Positions 7,595-20,620 of a stretch of 32,332 nt of DNA are shown here, piece after piece; position 1 is the first letter of the stretch; each line of letters begins with the position of its first letter. The notes beneath the pieces are model-generated. The model was not told the DNA's origin. It was given only the letters and a program-made list of their open reading frames with translations, and ran no database searches. The DNA comes from Xenophilus aerolatus (GTDB lineage: Bacteria; Pseudomonadota; Gammaproteobacteria; Burkholderiales; Burkholderiaceae_C), in assembly GCA_030418545.1 (NCBI GenBank), contig QAIB01000024.1, positions 1 to 32,332 of the forward strand, given 5' to 3'. Both the position numbers and the translations under genes were made by a program.

Positions 7595-8620
7595 TCATGT
7601 GCCGGCCATCCCGCCCTGGGCAGCCTTGTCGAAGGCGGCGTCGAAGGCACCGGCCGCGGCGGGGAAGTCCAGCCGGCGGCAGAAGGCGGCGCTCTCGGTG
7701 GCGCCGTGCACGCGGTCCATGCGGCTGTCCTCCCATTCGACCGACAGCGGCCCGGCGTAGCCGATGTCGTTGAGCGCGACGATGATGGATTCGAAATCCA
7801 CCATGCCGCGGCCGACGCTGCGGAAGTCCCAGAAGCGCCGCGCGTCGCCGAAGCTGGTGTGGCCGCCGAACACGCCGACGCTGCCGTCGCCCTTGCCCCA
7901 CCACACGTCCTTCATGTGGGCGTTGTAGATGCGGTCGGCAAAGCGGCGGATGAAGCGCACGTAGTCCACGCCCTGGTAGGCCAGGTGGCTGGGGTCGAAG
8001 TTGAAACCGAAGCGGCGATGCCCGCCCACGGCCTCGATGGCCCGCTCGGCCGAAGCGATGTCGAAGGCGATCTCGGTCGGGTGCACCTCGAGCGCGAAGT
8101 TCACGTCCTGCTGCTCGAAGGTGTCGAGGATCGGGCCGAAGCGCCGGCCGAAGTCGGCGAAGCCCGCGTCCCAGTAGGCCTGGGTGGTGGGCGGGAAGGC
8201 GTAGGTGGCGTGCCAGATCGACGAGCCGGTGAAGCCGGTGACGGCCTTCACGCCGAACTTCGCGGCGGCGCGCGCGGTGTCGGCCAGCTCGCGGGCTGCG
8301 CGCTGGCGCACGCCTTCGGCATCGCCATCGCCCCACACATGCGCCGGCAGGATGGCGCGGTGGCGTTCGTCGATGAGGTCGCACACCGCCTGGCCCACCA
8401 GGTGGTTGCCGATGGCCAGGCAGGTGAGGCCGTGCTCGCGCAGCAGCGCCCACTTGTCCTTGACGTAGGTCTCCGACGCGAGCGCCTGCTGCACGTCGAA
8501 GTGGTCGCCCCAGCAGGCGAGTTCCAGGCCGTCGTAGCCCATGCGCCGCGCCAGCGGCGCCAGTTCGGCCAGGGTCAGGTCGGCCCACTGGCCGGTGAAG
8601 AGGGTGACGGGGCGTGGCAT
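7595..8620 (-). CDS. Sugar phosphate isomerase/epimerase family TIM-barrel protein
   Basis: This 341-residue protein belongs to the xylose-isomerase-like TIM-barrel (AP endonuclease 2) superfamily. The predicted divalent-metal ligands are E178 (ALEVHPTE), D209 (FNFDPSHL), H235 (NAHMKDVWW) and E295 (SVEWED). The start [12 protein letters not shown] at 8620 is preceded by AAAGGA at a suitable distance. It sits between a sugar-binding protein gene and a Gfo/Idh/MocA dehydrogenase gene in one operon. Homologous pairs act on inosose, 3-keto sugars or similar carbonyl intermediates, as isomerase, epimerase, dehydratase or hydrolase. Which of these applies here is not known. Confidence 0.9.
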   Translation of the reverse strand: MPRPVTLFTGQWADLTLAELAPLARRMGYDGLELACWGDHFDVQQALASETYVKDKWALLREHGLTCLAIGNHLVGQAVCDLIDERHRAILPAHVWGDGDAEGVRQRAARELADTARAAAKFGVKAVTGFTGSSIWHATYAFPPTTQAYWDAGFADFGRRFGPILDTFEQQDVNFALEVHPTEIAFDIASAERAIEAVGGHRRFGFNFDPSHLAYQGVDYVRFIRRFADRIYNAHMKDVWWGKGDGSVGVFGGHTSFGDARRFWDFRSVGRGMVDFESIIVALNDIGYAGPLSVEWEDSRMDRVHGATESAAFCRRLDFPAAAGAFDAAFDKAAQGGMAGT

Positions 8621-8706
8621 GGCCAGGGGTCCTTTTTCGTCTCGCATGTGCCGTCGCGCCGCCGGCAGCGCGGGGGCGCCGGTGCGACGGCGGCGACTGC
8701 GATTGC

Positions 8707-8752
8707 TACTAAATCGATAGCTGCTGGCGCCCGTCCCACGGGCGCCGGAGGC
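8707..8752. repeat. Intergenic palindromic repeat, copy 1 (ATAGCTG-GGCGCC type)
   Basis: A perfect hairpin, GGCGCCCG (8726-8733) and CGGGCGCC (8739-8746) around a five-base loop, follows the conserved flank ATAGCTGCT. It lies just downstream of the sugar-binding-protein stop codon, on the minus-strand transcript. A related copy is at about 32025-32060. I recall such elements between many Comamonadaceae genes. It may stabilise the upstream cistron or partly terminate transcription. Confidence 0.7.
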
Positions 8753-8761
8753 CGATTCCGC

Positions 8762-9724
8762 TCAGAAAGGGGAATCCGGGTGGTAGAAGTCCTTGGCGTT
8801 GTCCTTGGTGATCAGCACCGACGGGATGATGGTCGTCGCCGGCAGCTTCTCGCCCTTCAGCCGTGCCTCGGCCGTGAGCTTGATCGCGTCGTAGATGAAC
8901 TTGGGCGAGTAGCTCACGTCGGCCGCGATGCGCGGGTCCTTGCCGTCGAGGATGGTCTTGACCATGCCCTTGGCGCCGGCACCGCCGAAGACGATCTTGA
9001 TGTCGTTGCGCTTGGCCTGCTCGATGGCCTTGAGCACGCCCACGGCCATGTCGTCGTCGGCCGCCCAGATGGCGTCGATCTCCTTGAAGCGCGTCAGGTA
9101 GTCCTGCGTGACCTTGAAGGCGTCGTCGCGGTTCCAGTTGGCGTACTTGGCGTCGAGCAGCTTGATGTCGGGGTAGTTCTTGAGCACGGCGTTGAAGGCG
9201 TCCATGCGCTCGTTGTCCAGCGTGGTCGCGATGCCGCGCAGCGCCACCACGTTGCCCTTGCCATTGAGCTTCTTGGCGATGTATTCGGCCGGGATCTTGC
9301 CGAAGGCGGTGTTGTCGCCGGCGACGTAGGCGTCCTGCGCGCTGGTGTCGGTCAGGCCGCGGTCGACCACCGTGACGTAGGCGCCCTTGGCCTTGACCTG
9401 TGCGACCGGTTTGGTCAATGCAGCCGATTCGAAGGGGAAGACCACCAGCGCGTTGATCTTGGTGACGGTGCTGAAGTCCTGCAGCTGGTTGGCCTGCTCG
9501 GGCGCGTTGGCGGCCGTCTTGATGGTGATCTTCAGGTCCTTGTGCTGCTTCTCCAGGTCCTTCTTGGCCTGGTTGGCCCAGTAGTTGATGCCGCCCATGA
9601 AGCTGTGCGTGGCGGCCGGGATGGACACGCCGAGGTTCACTTTCTCGGCGGCCAGCGCCGGCACGCTGGCGAAGGCGGCGGCGGCCACGGCGGTGAGCGC
9701 GAGGCGACGGGTGATGAAGGTCAT
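8762..9724 (-). CDS. Sugar ABC transporter periplasmic substrate-binding protein (RbsB-like)
   Basis: This 320-residue class I periplasmic binding protein has a signal peptide in residues 1 to about 26 (FITRRLAL, an alanine-rich core, ALAA then EKVN). The mature protein has the two-lobe pattern of ribose/galactose-type proteins, with ADDDMAVGVLKA typical of the hinge region. The start at 9724 is preceded by AGGAG nine bases upstream. It should capture a sugar or polyol and deliver it to the adjacent permease and ATPase. The gene is bracketed by two hairpin repeats (8726-8746 and 9771-9829), which could let its mRNA accumulate above that of the membrane components. The ligand is unknown. Confidence 0.93.
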   Translation of the reverse strand: MTFITRRLALTAVAAAAFASVPALAAEKVNLGVSIPAATHSFMGGINYWANQAKKDLEKQHKDLKITIKTAANAPEQANQLQDFSTVTKINALVVFPFESAALTKPVAQVKAKGAYVTVVDRGLTDTSAQDAYVAGDNTAFGKIPAEYIAKKLNGKGNVVALRGIATTLDNERMDAFNAVLKNYPDIKLLDAKYANWNRDDAFKVTQDYLTRFKEIDAIWAADDDMAVGVLKAIEQAKRNDIKIVFGGAGAKGMVKTILDGKDPRIAADVSYSPKFIYDAIKLTAEARLKGEKLPATTIIPSVLITKDNAKDFYHPDSPF

Positions 9725-9770
9725 GCTGGGAGTCTCCTGGGTTGGATGAAAGTCACTGGCACAAAACACC

Positions 9771-9829
9771 CGTTCGCGCCGAGCCTGTCGAAGCGCCGGT
9801 GCACGGCTTCGACAGGCTCGGCCCGAACG
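9771..9829. repeat. Long palindromic repeat between permease and binding-protein genes
   Basis: Two 24-base arms, 9771-9794 and 9806-9829, are complementary with one mismatch around an 11-base loop. The core is GAGCCTGTCGAAG and its complement. This CTTCGACAGGCTC motif is, from memory, a widespread dispersed repeat in beta- and gammaproteobacteria. A diverged, more widely spaced pair occurs at 27576-27721. Confidence 0.85.
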
Positions 9830-9850
9830 GCGGGGGATCGAACGGCGCGT

Positions 9851-10876
9851 TCAACGGCGACCTCGCTGCAGGAAGGCCACCACGATGATCACGAAGCCCT
9901 GCACCGCCGCGTTGAGGTACACGCTGATGATGCTGGTGAGGTTGAGGATGTTGCTGATGACCGAGAGCAGGATGGCGCCGACCACCGTGCCGGTGATGCT
10001 GCCCGCGCCGCCCTTGAGCGCCGTGCCGCCGACGATCACGGCGGCGATCGCCTCCAGCTCCCATAAGATGCCCGTGGTGGGCGAGGCGGAACCCAGCCGC
10101 GGCACGTAGAGCAGCGTGGCGATGCCCACGCACACGCCCAGCAGCACGTAGGTGAGGATCTTCACGCGGTCCACGTCCACGGCCGCGTAGCGCGCCACCT
10201 GCTCGTTCGAGCCGATGGCCTGCACGTAGCGGCCGTAGGCCGTGCGGTTGAGGATCACGCCGCCGACGATGGCCACCAGCAGGAAGATCCAGACCGGCAC
10301 CGGGATGCCCGCCAGGCTGGCGTAGTACACCGGCGCGTAGAGGTCCGACAGCTCGTTGTCAAGCGTGAGCGCGCCGCCGTCGGCGAAGTAGGTGAGGTAG
10401 GCGCGGAAGATGCCCAGGGTACCGAGGGTGACGATGAAGGGCTCGATGCGCCCCTTGGTGATGAGCAGGCCGTGCGCCAGGCCGAACATCGCGCCCAGCA
10501 CCACTGCGAGCCCCGCACCGAGCACCACGGCCAGCAGCGGCGAGCCCGTGGCCGGCCCCGCCCAGTTGATGAACATGATCACGCTGCCGGCGATGAGCGC
10601 GGCCATCGAGCCCACCGACAGGTCGATGCCGCCCGAGATGATCACGAAGCACATCCCCACCGCGATGATGCCGATGAAGGCCGTGCGCGTGAGCACGTTC
10701 ATCGCGTTGTCGAGTGTGGCGAAGTCGCTGTTGAGTGCGGCGCCGGCGATGCACAGCAGCACCAGGCCGATGACCGGGCCGAAGCCGTGCAGGCGCTCGG
10801 TCCAGCGCGGCGTGCTCGCTGCGCGGTGCTGCGCGCCTTCTGCGGCGGCGCTGGTGGGGGTGTCAGGCGTCGGCAT
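9851..10876 (-). CDS. Sugar ABC transporter permease (RbsC-like)
   Basis: This 341-residue inner-membrane permease of the ribose/xylose/autoinducer-2 family has about 8 to 10 hydrophobic segments after a polar N-terminal tail of about 30 residues. [13 protein letters not shown] and [13 protein letters not shown] are the family signatures. It forms the translocation channel with the ATPase encoded just upstream. Its ATG lies inside the 3' end of the ATPase gene, a 14-base overlap, which points to translational coupling. The following binding-protein gene is separated by 126 bases that contain a long hairpin repeat. Confidence 0.94.
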   Translation of the reverse strand: MPTPDTPTSAAAEGAQHRAASTPRWTERLHGFGPVIGLVLLCIAGAALNSDFATLDNAMNVLTRTAFIGIIAVGMCFVIISGGIDLSVGSMAALIAGSVIMFINWAGPATGSPLLAVVLGAGLAVVLGAMFGLAHGLLITKGRIEPFIVTLGTLGIFRAYLTYFADGGALTLDNELSDLYAPVYYASLAGIPVPVWIFLLVAIVGGVILNRTAYGRYVQAIGSNEQVARYAAVDVDRVKILTYVLLGVCVGIATLLYVPRLGSASPTTGILWELEAIAAVIVGGTALKGGAGSITGTVVGAILLSVISNILNLTSIISVYLNAAVQGFVIIVVAFLQRGRR

Positions 10877-12389
10877 GGGCTGTTCCCGTGGCGTGGGCGA
10901 TGAGTTGTTCTTCGGTGAGGCCGTCGGCCGGAAGCGTGGCGACGATGCGGCCCGCGCGCATGACGGCCACGCGGTGCGCCAGGCCGATGAGTTCCATCAG
11001 CTCCGACGAGATGACGATCACGGCCAGGCCCTCGCGCGCCAGGCGCTGGACGAGGAAGTAGATGTCGCGCTTGGCCCCGACGTCGACGCCGCGCGTGGGC
11101 TCGTCGAGCACCACGACCTTGGGCCGCGGCTGCAGCACCTTGGCCAGCGCGAGCTTCTGCTGGTTGCCGCCCGACAGCGACGACGCACGCACGTCGAGCG
11201 AGCCGGTGCGGATGCCGTAGTCCTTCACGGCCGTGTCGAGCGCGGCGCGCTCGGCGTCGGGGCGCAGCCAGGGCCGCGCGTATTGCTCGAGCGCCATCAG
11301 CGTGAGGTTCTCGCGCAGGCCGAAGGCCACGTGCAGGCCCTTGCCCTTGCGGTCTTCGCTGAGGTAGGTGAGGCCGTGGCGCGCGGCATCGCGCGGCGAA
11401 CGCAGATGCACCGCACGGCCCGCGAGTTCGACCTCGCCGCTGCCTGGGCGCAGGCCGAGCAGGCCTTCGAAGAGTTCGGTGCGGCCCGCCCCCACGAGGC
11501 CGGCGAAGCCCAGGATCTCGCCCGGCCGCACCTCGAAGCTCGCCTGCTGCGCCCAGCCGGGCACGCTGAAGTCCTGCACGCGCAGCGCGGGCGCGCCATC
11601 GGTGCTCACGCGGTCGCGCGGCGGGTACAGGTCGGACAGTTCGCGGCCCACCATGAGGTTGGCCATCTGGTGGCGCGTCACATCGGCGGTCGCGGCGCGC
11701 GTGACGAAGCGGCCGTCGCGCATGACCACCACCTCGTCGGTCACACGCTCCACCTCGTCGAGCTTGTGCGAGATGTAGACGACGGTGACGCCGTCGGCGC
11801 GCAGTTGCGCGATGAGCTTGAAGAGGCGCTCCGTCTCGCCGGGTGTGAGGGTGGCGGTGGGCTCGTCCATGATGAGCAGCCGCGCACGCCGCGCCATGGC
11901 CTTGGCGATCTCGACCAGCTGCTTCTCGGCCACGATGAGGCGGCGCACCTTGGTGGCCGGGTCGACCTTTAGGCCCACCTGGGCGAGCGCCGCGGCGGCT
12001 TCGGCGTGCATGGCGCGGTCGTCAAGGAAGAGACCCTTGCGCTTCTCGTGACCGAGGAAGATGTTGTCGGCCACGCTCAGGTCTTCGGCCAGGTTGAATT
12101 CCTGGTGGATCAGCACGATGCCCAGGGCCTCGGCGTCACGCGAACTGCGGAACTGCTGCGGCTGGCCGTTGACGCGCAGTGCGCCGCCCGAGAGCCCCTC
12201 GTAGCCGGCCAGGATCTTCATCAGCGTGGACTTGCCCGCGCCGTTCTCGCCGAGCAGGCCGACGACGCGGCCCGGTGCGAGCGCGAAGCTCACGCCATGC
12301 AGAACCTCGACCGGCCCGAAAGACTTGGTGACCTGGTCGAACTCGACGGCCACGCCGTGCGCGCCGTCGTGGGCGATGGTGGCCGTCAT
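10863..12389 (-). CDS. Sugar ABC transporter ATP-binding protein (RbsA/MglA-like, two domains)
   Basis: This 508-residue protein has two tandem nucleotide-binding domains, as usual for monosaccharide transporters. Domain 1 has Walker [10 protein letters not shown] (47-55) and Walker [12 protein letters not shown] (171-181), but its signature segment reads [12 protein letters not shown], a degenerate LSGGQ. Domain 2 has a degenerate Walker A ([10 protein letters not shown]) and a good signature [15 protein letters not shown] followed by [13 protein letters not shown]. Such asymmetry is normal in this family. The start ATG overlaps the ROK stop codon by four bases. The frame is open well upstream, but the conserved region starts here. 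Confidence 0.95.
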   Translation of the reverse strand: MTATIAHDGAHGVAVEFDQVTKSFGPVEVLHGVSFALAPGRVVGLLGENGAGKSTLMKILAGYEGLSGGALRVNGQPQQFRSSRDAEALGIVLIHQEFNLAEDLSVADNIFLGHEKRKGLFLDDRAMHAEAAAALAQVGLKVDPATKVRRLIVAEKQLVEIAKAMARRARLLIMDEPTATLTPGETERLFKLIAQLRADGVTVVYISHKLDEVERVTDEVVVMRDGRFVTRAATADVTRHQMANLMVGRELSDLYPPRDRVSTDGAPALRVQDFSVPGWAQQASFEVRPGEILGFAGLVGAGRTELFEGLLGLRPGSGEVELAGRAVHLRSPRDAARHGLTYLSEDRKGKGLHVAFGLRENLTLMALEQYARPWLRPDAERAALDTAVKDYGIRTGSLDVRASSLSGGNQQKLALAKVLQPRPKVVVLDEPTRGVDVGAKRDIYFLVQRLAREGLAVIVISSELMELIGLAHRVAVMRAGRIVATLPADGLTEEQLIAHATGTAHADA

Positions 12390-13606
12390 GGCGCCACCCC
12401 GCGGACCTTGAGCGATTCGTGCATCGCGAGAACGCCGGCGCCGATCACGCCGCCCTGCTCGCCCAGGGGCGCGTACTGGATCTCCAGGTGGCGCGTCGAC
12501 AGGGCCAGCGAGCGCTGGTACACGCTCTGGCGCACCGCCGCCAGAAACAGCGGGCCGATGTGCGTGATGCCGCCGCCGATGAACACGTGCGAGGGATTGA
12601 AGAAGTTCACCACCGAGGCCAGCATCTGCCCGATGTGGGTGCCCGCGCGCTGGATGATGCCGTTGGCTGCGGCATCGCCCGCGCGGCTCGCCTGGCCGAC
12701 GTCGACCGCCTCGATGCGCCCGTGCAGGCGAAGGTGTTCCGCCAGCATCGGGCTCTCGCCTGCCTCGGCGGCCGCCACGGCCATGCGCACGATCGCGGGG
12801 CCCGCGGCCATGGCCTCCACGCAGCCGACGTTGCCGCAGTGGCAGCGCGGGCCGTCCTGGTCGACGCAGATGTGACCCACGTCGCCGGCCGAGCCGGCCG
12901 CACCGCGATACACCTCGCCATGGCACACGATGCCGCAGCCGATGCCGGTGCCGACCTTGATGACGAGGAAGTTGGACAGCTGCCGCTGCAGGCGCCAGAG
13001 CTCGCCCAGCGCCATGAGGTTGACGTCGTTGTCGACGAAGACCGGCGCGGCGTAGTCCTCGCGCAGGTAGTCGCGGATCGAGAAGCTGTCCCAGCCCGGC
13101 ATGAGCGGGGGGTTCACGAGCTGGCCGGCCTCGAAGTTCACCGGCCCGGGCACGCCCATGCCGATGCCCAGCACACCGGAAGCCGCGATGCCCTGGCCTT
13201 GAAGCAGCTCGCGCATGATGGCCCGCACGCGGGCCAGCACCACGCCCGGGCCCTGCCGCACGTCGGCCTCCTCCTGGTGATGGGCCAGCACGCTGAGGTC
13301 CGGCTGCAGGATGGCGACATCCACGCTGGTGGCGCCGACGTCGACGCCGACCAGCACGCCGAGCCCGTCGTGCAGCCGCAGGTGCTCGGCGCGACGGCCG
13401 CCCGAGGACGCCCGCGGCCCGGTTTCGGCCAGCAGCCCCTGGTCCAGCAACCCGGCAATCAGCGCATTGGCCTTGCTGCGCGAGAAGCCGAGGCGTTCGG
13501 CCATGCCATGGCGCGAGCCGCCGGCCGACCAGAAGGTGGTCTGCAGCAACTGCATCTCAGGCGTGGACAGGCCGTTCCAGGGTGCCAAGCGTGTGTCTCC
13601 GTGCAT
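12386..13606 (-). CDS. ROK-family transcriptional repressor
   Basis: This 406-residue protein is of the NagC/Mlc/XylR type. An N-terminal winged helix-turn-helix (about 13-75: LSTPEMQLLQTT, then GFSRSKANALIAGLLDQGLL) precedes an actin-like ROK domain. DVGATSVD (89-96) is the phosphate-binding loop. The zinc motif is complete: H245, C255, C257 and C262 in GHICVDQDGPRCHCGNVGC. The start at 13606 follows GGAGAG at good spacing. It is the first gene of the operon and overlaps the ATPase gene by four bases, so it likely represses its own operon and is released by the imported sugar. Two palindromes 68 to 108 bases upstream are candidate operators. Confidence 0.93.
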   Translation of the reverse strand: MHGDTRLAPWNGLSTPEMQLLQTTFWSAGGSRHGMAERLGFSRSKANALIAGLLDQGLLAETGPRASSGGRRAEHLRLHDGLGVLVGVDVGATSVDVAILQPDLSVLAHHQEEADVRQGPGVVLARVRAIMRELLQGQGIAASGVLGIGMGVPGPVNFEAGQLVNPPLMPGWDSFSIRDYLREDYAAPVFVDNDVNLMALGELWRLQRQLSNFLVIKVGTGIGCGIVCHGEVYRGAAGSAGDVGHICVDQDGPRCHCGNVGCVEAMAAGPAIVRMAVAAAEAGESPMLAEHLRLHGRIEAVDVGQASRAGDAAANGIIQRAGTHIGQMLASVVNFFNPSHVFIGGGITHIGPLFLAAVRQSVYQRSLALSTRHLEIQYAPLGEQGGVIGAGVLAMHESLKVRGVAP

Positions 13607-13673
13607 GTTCTCTCCGTGACGGCGGCGCCTGGACGCGCACCTCACGGCGTGGGGCGCATCCTAGGAGTCCGTC

Positions 13674-13714
13674 TTCGGCCGGACAAGGCCGAACTTCGGC
13701 CAAATACTGGCCGA
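13674..13714. promoter_or_regulatory. Two tandem palindromes, candidate ROK operators
   Basis: Site 1 has TTCGGCC (13674-13680) and GGCCGAA (13687-13693), a perfect 7-base inverted pair with a 6-base spacer. Site 2 has TCGGCCA (13696-13702) and TGGCCGA (13708-13714), a perfect 7-base pair with a 5-base spacer. Their centres are about 21.5 bases apart, two helical turns. They lie upstream of the ROK gene and between it and the ATP synthase terminator. This is the expected place for autoregulatory operators. Confidence 0.6.
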
Positions 13715-13741
13715 TGTTGCGCACAAACGAAAGGCGGCAAC

Positions 13742-13800
13742 AAAAAAGCCGCCCGATGGGCGGCCTTTTGTTCGAAGCGGCGGGCACGTCGGCGTGCCCG
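13742..13800 (-). terminator. Double hairpin ending the ATP synthase operon
   Basis: Reading on the minus strand from the atpC stop, the first hairpin is CGGGCACG paired with CGTGCCCG around a 4-base loop (13781-13800). The second is a classic rho-independent terminator, GCCGCCC paired with GGGCGGC (13748-13764) around a 3-base loop, followed by a run of six T on the minus strand (13742-13747). The plus-strand side also has four T, so it could act in both directions. Confidence 0.9.
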
Positions 13801-13804
13801 GCGA

Positions 13805-14224
13805 TCACTTCTTCTGGCGGTACTTGCGCAGCGCAGCGATCTGCGCGGCCATCACGGCCAGCTCGGACTGCGCCATGGCGATGTCGATGTCGCTCTTGGC
13901 GTTCTTGAGAGCTTCCTCGGCCGCCTTCTTGGCGGCGCTGGCCTTCTCGTCGTCCAGGTCCTTGCCGCGGATCGCGGTGTCGGACAGCACCGTCACCGCG
14001 TCGGGCTGCACTTCGAGGATGCCGCCGGCCACGAACACGAACTCCTCGCCGCCCTCGGCCGTCTCGATGCGCACGGCACCCGGACGGATGCGCGTGATCA
14101 GCGGCGTGTGGCGCGGATAGATGCCGAGCTCGCCGGCTTCACCGGGCAGCGCCACGAAGCGCGCCTGGCCCGAGAAGATCGACTCCTCGGCGCTGACCAC
14201 ATCGACTTGAATGGTGTTGGCCAT
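13805..14224 (-). CDS. atpC: ATP synthase F1 subunit epsilon
   Basis: This is the 139-residue epsilon subunit of the F1 central stalk. The N-terminal beta-sandwich ([38 protein letters not shown]) and C-terminal helical hairpin match the family. The C-terminal helices in other bacteria can inhibit the enzyme. It is the last gene of the operon, 127 bases after atpD, followed by a strong terminator. AAGGAA precedes the ATG. Confidence 0.98.
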   Translation of the reverse strand: MANTIQVDVVSAEESIFSGQARFVALPGEAGELGIYPRHTPLITRIRPGAVRIETAEGGEEFVFVAGGILEVQPDAVTVLSDTAIRGKDLDDEKASAAKKAAEEALKNAKSDIDIAMAQSELAVMAAQIAALRKYRQKK

Positions 14225-14294
14225 ATGCGTTCCTTTCAGCTGAAAAAGGTTTGGAAAGCAAGCAATCGGGATGAGCCGCTAGGCGCCGCGCACA

Positions 14295-14313
14295 GCCGTA
14301 CAGGAAGTACGGC
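14295..14313. repeat. Hairpin in the atpD-atpC intergenic region
   Basis: GCCGTAC (14295-14301) and GTACGGC (14307-14313) form a perfect stem with a 5-base loop. It lies in the only long gap (127 bases) inside the ATP synthase operon. The surrounding GC-rich sequence resembles a dispersed betaproteobacterial palindrome, by memory only. It may stabilise the upstream mRNA or reduce read-through into atpC. Confidence 0.6.
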
Positions 14314-14351
14314 GAGCACGGCAACGACGCGGATCGCCCGAGTGCGCCGCT

Positions 14352-16692
<2,341 letters not shown>

Positions 16693-16727
16693 CGATGCTC
16701 CTTAAGCCGTGTGCCGTCCGTTCGCCA

Positions 16728-18281
<1,554 letters not shown>

Positions 18282-18329
18282 GACTCTTTCCTTCTTTCAA
18301 TCAGTGTGACGACCGGCACGCACGCCGCC

Positions 18330-18860
18330 TCAGGCGGTGAGCGCCGCCTTCATTTGTTCGAGTCGGGCCTTGACCGAGGTGTCGAGCACTTCGTCGCCCA
18401 CCACGGCACGGATGCCGCCGATGAGGGACGGATCGACCTCGACGCGCGTCGTGAGCTTGCGCCCGAAACGCTTCTCGAGCGCCGCCGACACGTCGGCCAG
18501 CGCACCCGCGTCGATCGGGAACGCGCTGTACACGACGGCATCGGCCGCGCCGGAGCTCGCATTCAGGAGCACACGGAACTGGGCGGCAGCCTCGGGCAGC
18601 GCGGCCAGGCGGTCGTTCTCGATCACGGTGCGCAGGAAATTCTGGCCCGCAGGCGGCAGGCCGCCGGGCACCGCGCCGGCGATCAGGTCGAAGACCTGGT
18701 CGGACGACACCTTGGGGTTGGACGCGAACTCCTGGAGCTGCGCGTCGCCAGCCACGGCCGCGAGGGGCTCGAGCCAGCCGGCGGTCGCCGCAGCGTTGCC
18801 GGCCGACGCCTTGAACAGCGCTTCGGCGTAAGGACGGGCAATGGTCGCGAGTTCGGCCAT
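18330..18860 (-). CDS. atpH: ATP synthase F1 subunit delta
   Basis: This 176-residue peripheral-stalk subunit joins F1 to the b subunits. [18 protein letters not shown] and [28 protein letters not shown] are the conserved N- and C-terminal stretches. Its ribosome binding site (GAGGA) overlaps the atpF stop codon and the two genes are seven bases apart, so they are coupled. Confidence 0.98.
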   Translation of the reverse strand: MAELATIARPYAEALFKASAGNAAATAGWLEPLAAVAGDAQLQEFASNPKVSSDQVFDLIAGAVPGGLPPAGQNFLRTVIENDRLAALPEAAAQFRVLLNASSGAADAVVYSAFPIDAGALADVSAALEKRFGRKLTTRVEVDPSLIGGIRAVVGDEVLDTSVKARLEQMKAALTA

Positions 18861-18867
18861 GTCGTCC

Positions 18868-19338
18868 TCAGAGTTCCGTCTTCAGGCGCGAGAGCAGGTC
18901 TGCATGGACGCCGGCGTCGACTTCCTTGCGCAGGATCTGCTCGGCACCCTTGACGGCCAGCGCAGCAACCTGCTCGCGCAGGGCTTCGCGGGCGCGCACG
19001 GCCTGCTGCTCGGCCTCGTCACGTGCGGCGGCCACGATCTTGTTGGCCTCCTCGGTGGCGCGGGCCTTGGCCTCTTCGATGATTTGCTGGGCACGGCGCT
19101 CGGCATCGGCCAGGCGGTTGCTCGTCTCGTTGCGCGAGGCTTGCAGTTCCTGTTCGACGCGCTTGTCGGCGGCGGCCAGTTCGGCCTTGGCCTTCTCGGC
19201 GGCCGCCAGGCCCGCGGCGATCTTTTGTGCCCGCTCGTCCAGCGCCTTCGCGATCGGCGGCCACACGAATTTCATCGTGAACAGCACGAGCAGCAGGAAG
19301 ACGATGCCCTGGACGATCAGGGTCGCGTTGATACTCAC
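18868..19338 (-). CDS. atpF: ATP synthase Fo subunit b
   Basis: This 156-residue subunit has one N-terminal membrane helix (about residues 5-27: [26 protein letters not shown]) and a long charged coiled coil. It dimerises as the peripheral stalk. The start is a GTG at 19338, chosen because [10 protein letters not shown] is the conserved N-terminus and AAAGGTG lies upstream. Confidence 0.98.
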   Translation of the reverse strand: MSINATLIVQGIVFLLLVLFTMKFVWPPIAKALDERAQKIAAGLAAAEKAKAELAAADKRVEQELQASRNETSNRLADAERRAQQIIEEAKARATEEANKIVAAARDEAEQQAVRAREALREQVAALAVKGAEQILRKEVDAGVHADLLSRLKTEL

Positions 19339-19372
19339 GGCAACACCTTTCTAGAGTGGCGTTGAAACCGGA

Positions 19373-19645
<273 letters not shown>

Positions 19646-19697
19646 TTAGATAGCTGATTGAAAGCGAAAGAAAAACGAAAACGAAGGGAACCGAGCC

Positions 19698-20594
19698 TCA
19701 GTGGGCCTCATGAGCCTGGCCCAGATAAATGAGCGTCAGCATCATGAAAATGAATGCCTGAAGCGTGATCACCAGGATGTGGAAGATCGCCCAGACAGTA
19801 CCGGCAATGACGTGGCCCACTGGCAACAGCACTCCCGAGAACGACGCAGCCATCGCGCCGCCCATGAGCGCGATCAGCATGAAAACGAGTTCGCCTGCGT
19901 ACATGTTGCCGAACAACCGCATGCCATGCGACACGGTCTTGGCCACGTACTCGATGATCTGCATGAGCAGGTTCACCACGCCGAGGATGACGGCGAAGAA
20001 GGGGTTCTTGCTGGTGCCGAAAGGCGCCGTGACGAGCTCGTGCGCCCAGCCGCCTGCGCCCTTGATCTTCACGCTGTAGATCAGGCACAGCAGCAGCACG
20101 GAGGTCGACAGGCCCAGCGTGGTCGACAGGTCGGCCGTGGGCACGACGCGCATGTAGGCGTGGTGCGGGTCGTGGCCCGCCACCTCGAAGTACTTGGCCC
20201 AGATCGCCGGCAGCAGGTCGACCGGCAGCATGTCCATGGCGTTGAGCAGGAAGATCCAGACGAACACGGTGAGTGCCAGCGGGGCGATGAAGCGGCGGCT
20301 CTTGGCGTTGTGGATGTTGGCCTTGGCCTGGTTGTCGACCATCTCGACAAGGATCTCGACCGCGGCCTGGAAGCGGCCCGGCACGCCGGCCGTGGCCTTG
20401 CGCGCGGCCAGCCACAGCACGAAGCAGCCCAGCGCGCCGACGATCAGCGCCCAGAGAACGGAGTCGAGGTTGATGACATTGAAGTCCACGATGGCCTTCT
20501 GGACCACGGGATTGAGACCCCAATCGACCTGCCAATGCTGCAGGTGGTGAACGATGTATTCACTGGCGGTCGGGGCGTGTCCTTCGGCGGCCAT
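19698..20594 (-). CDS. atpB: ATP synthase Fo subunit a
   Basis: This 298-residue membrane subunit forms the two proton half-channels. R226 in SHGMRLFGNMYAGE is the essential arginine facing subunit c. Five to six hydrophobic segments are visible. The histidine-containing loop after the third helix (GHDPHHAYMRVVPTADLSTT) is, as I recall, common in betaproteobacterial versions. It follows atpI by 26 bases. Confidence 0.98.
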   Translation of the reverse strand: MAAEGHAPTASEYIVHHLQHWQVDWGLNPVVQKAIVDFNVINLDSVLWALIVGALGCFVLWLAARKATAGVPGRFQAAVEILVEMVDNQAKANIHNAKSRRFIAPLALTVFVWIFLLNAMDMLPVDLLPAIWAKYFEVAGHDPHHAYMRVVPTADLSTTLGLSTSVLLLCLIYSVKIKGAGGWAHELVTAPFGTSKNPFFAVILGVVNLLMQIIEYVAKTVSHGMRLFGNMYAGELVFMLIALMGGAMAASFSGVLLPVGHVIAGTVWAIFHILVITLQAFIFMMLTLIYLGQAHEAH

Positions 20595-20620
20595 CTTTCG
20601 TGCGTCTCTTCTCTAAACAG

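Noticed and set aside
10410-11972. Long open frame on the plus strand across the permease and ABC ATPase genes
   Set aside because: It runs antisense to two genes with full ABC-family motifs, and its translation is a low-complexity, histidine- and arginine-rich product typical of GC-rich shadow frames.
10863-12389. Degenerate signature and Walker motifs in the ABC ATPase as signs of inactivation
   Set aside because: Monosaccharide ABC ATPases with tandem domains normally have this asymmetry, and the reading frame is intact.
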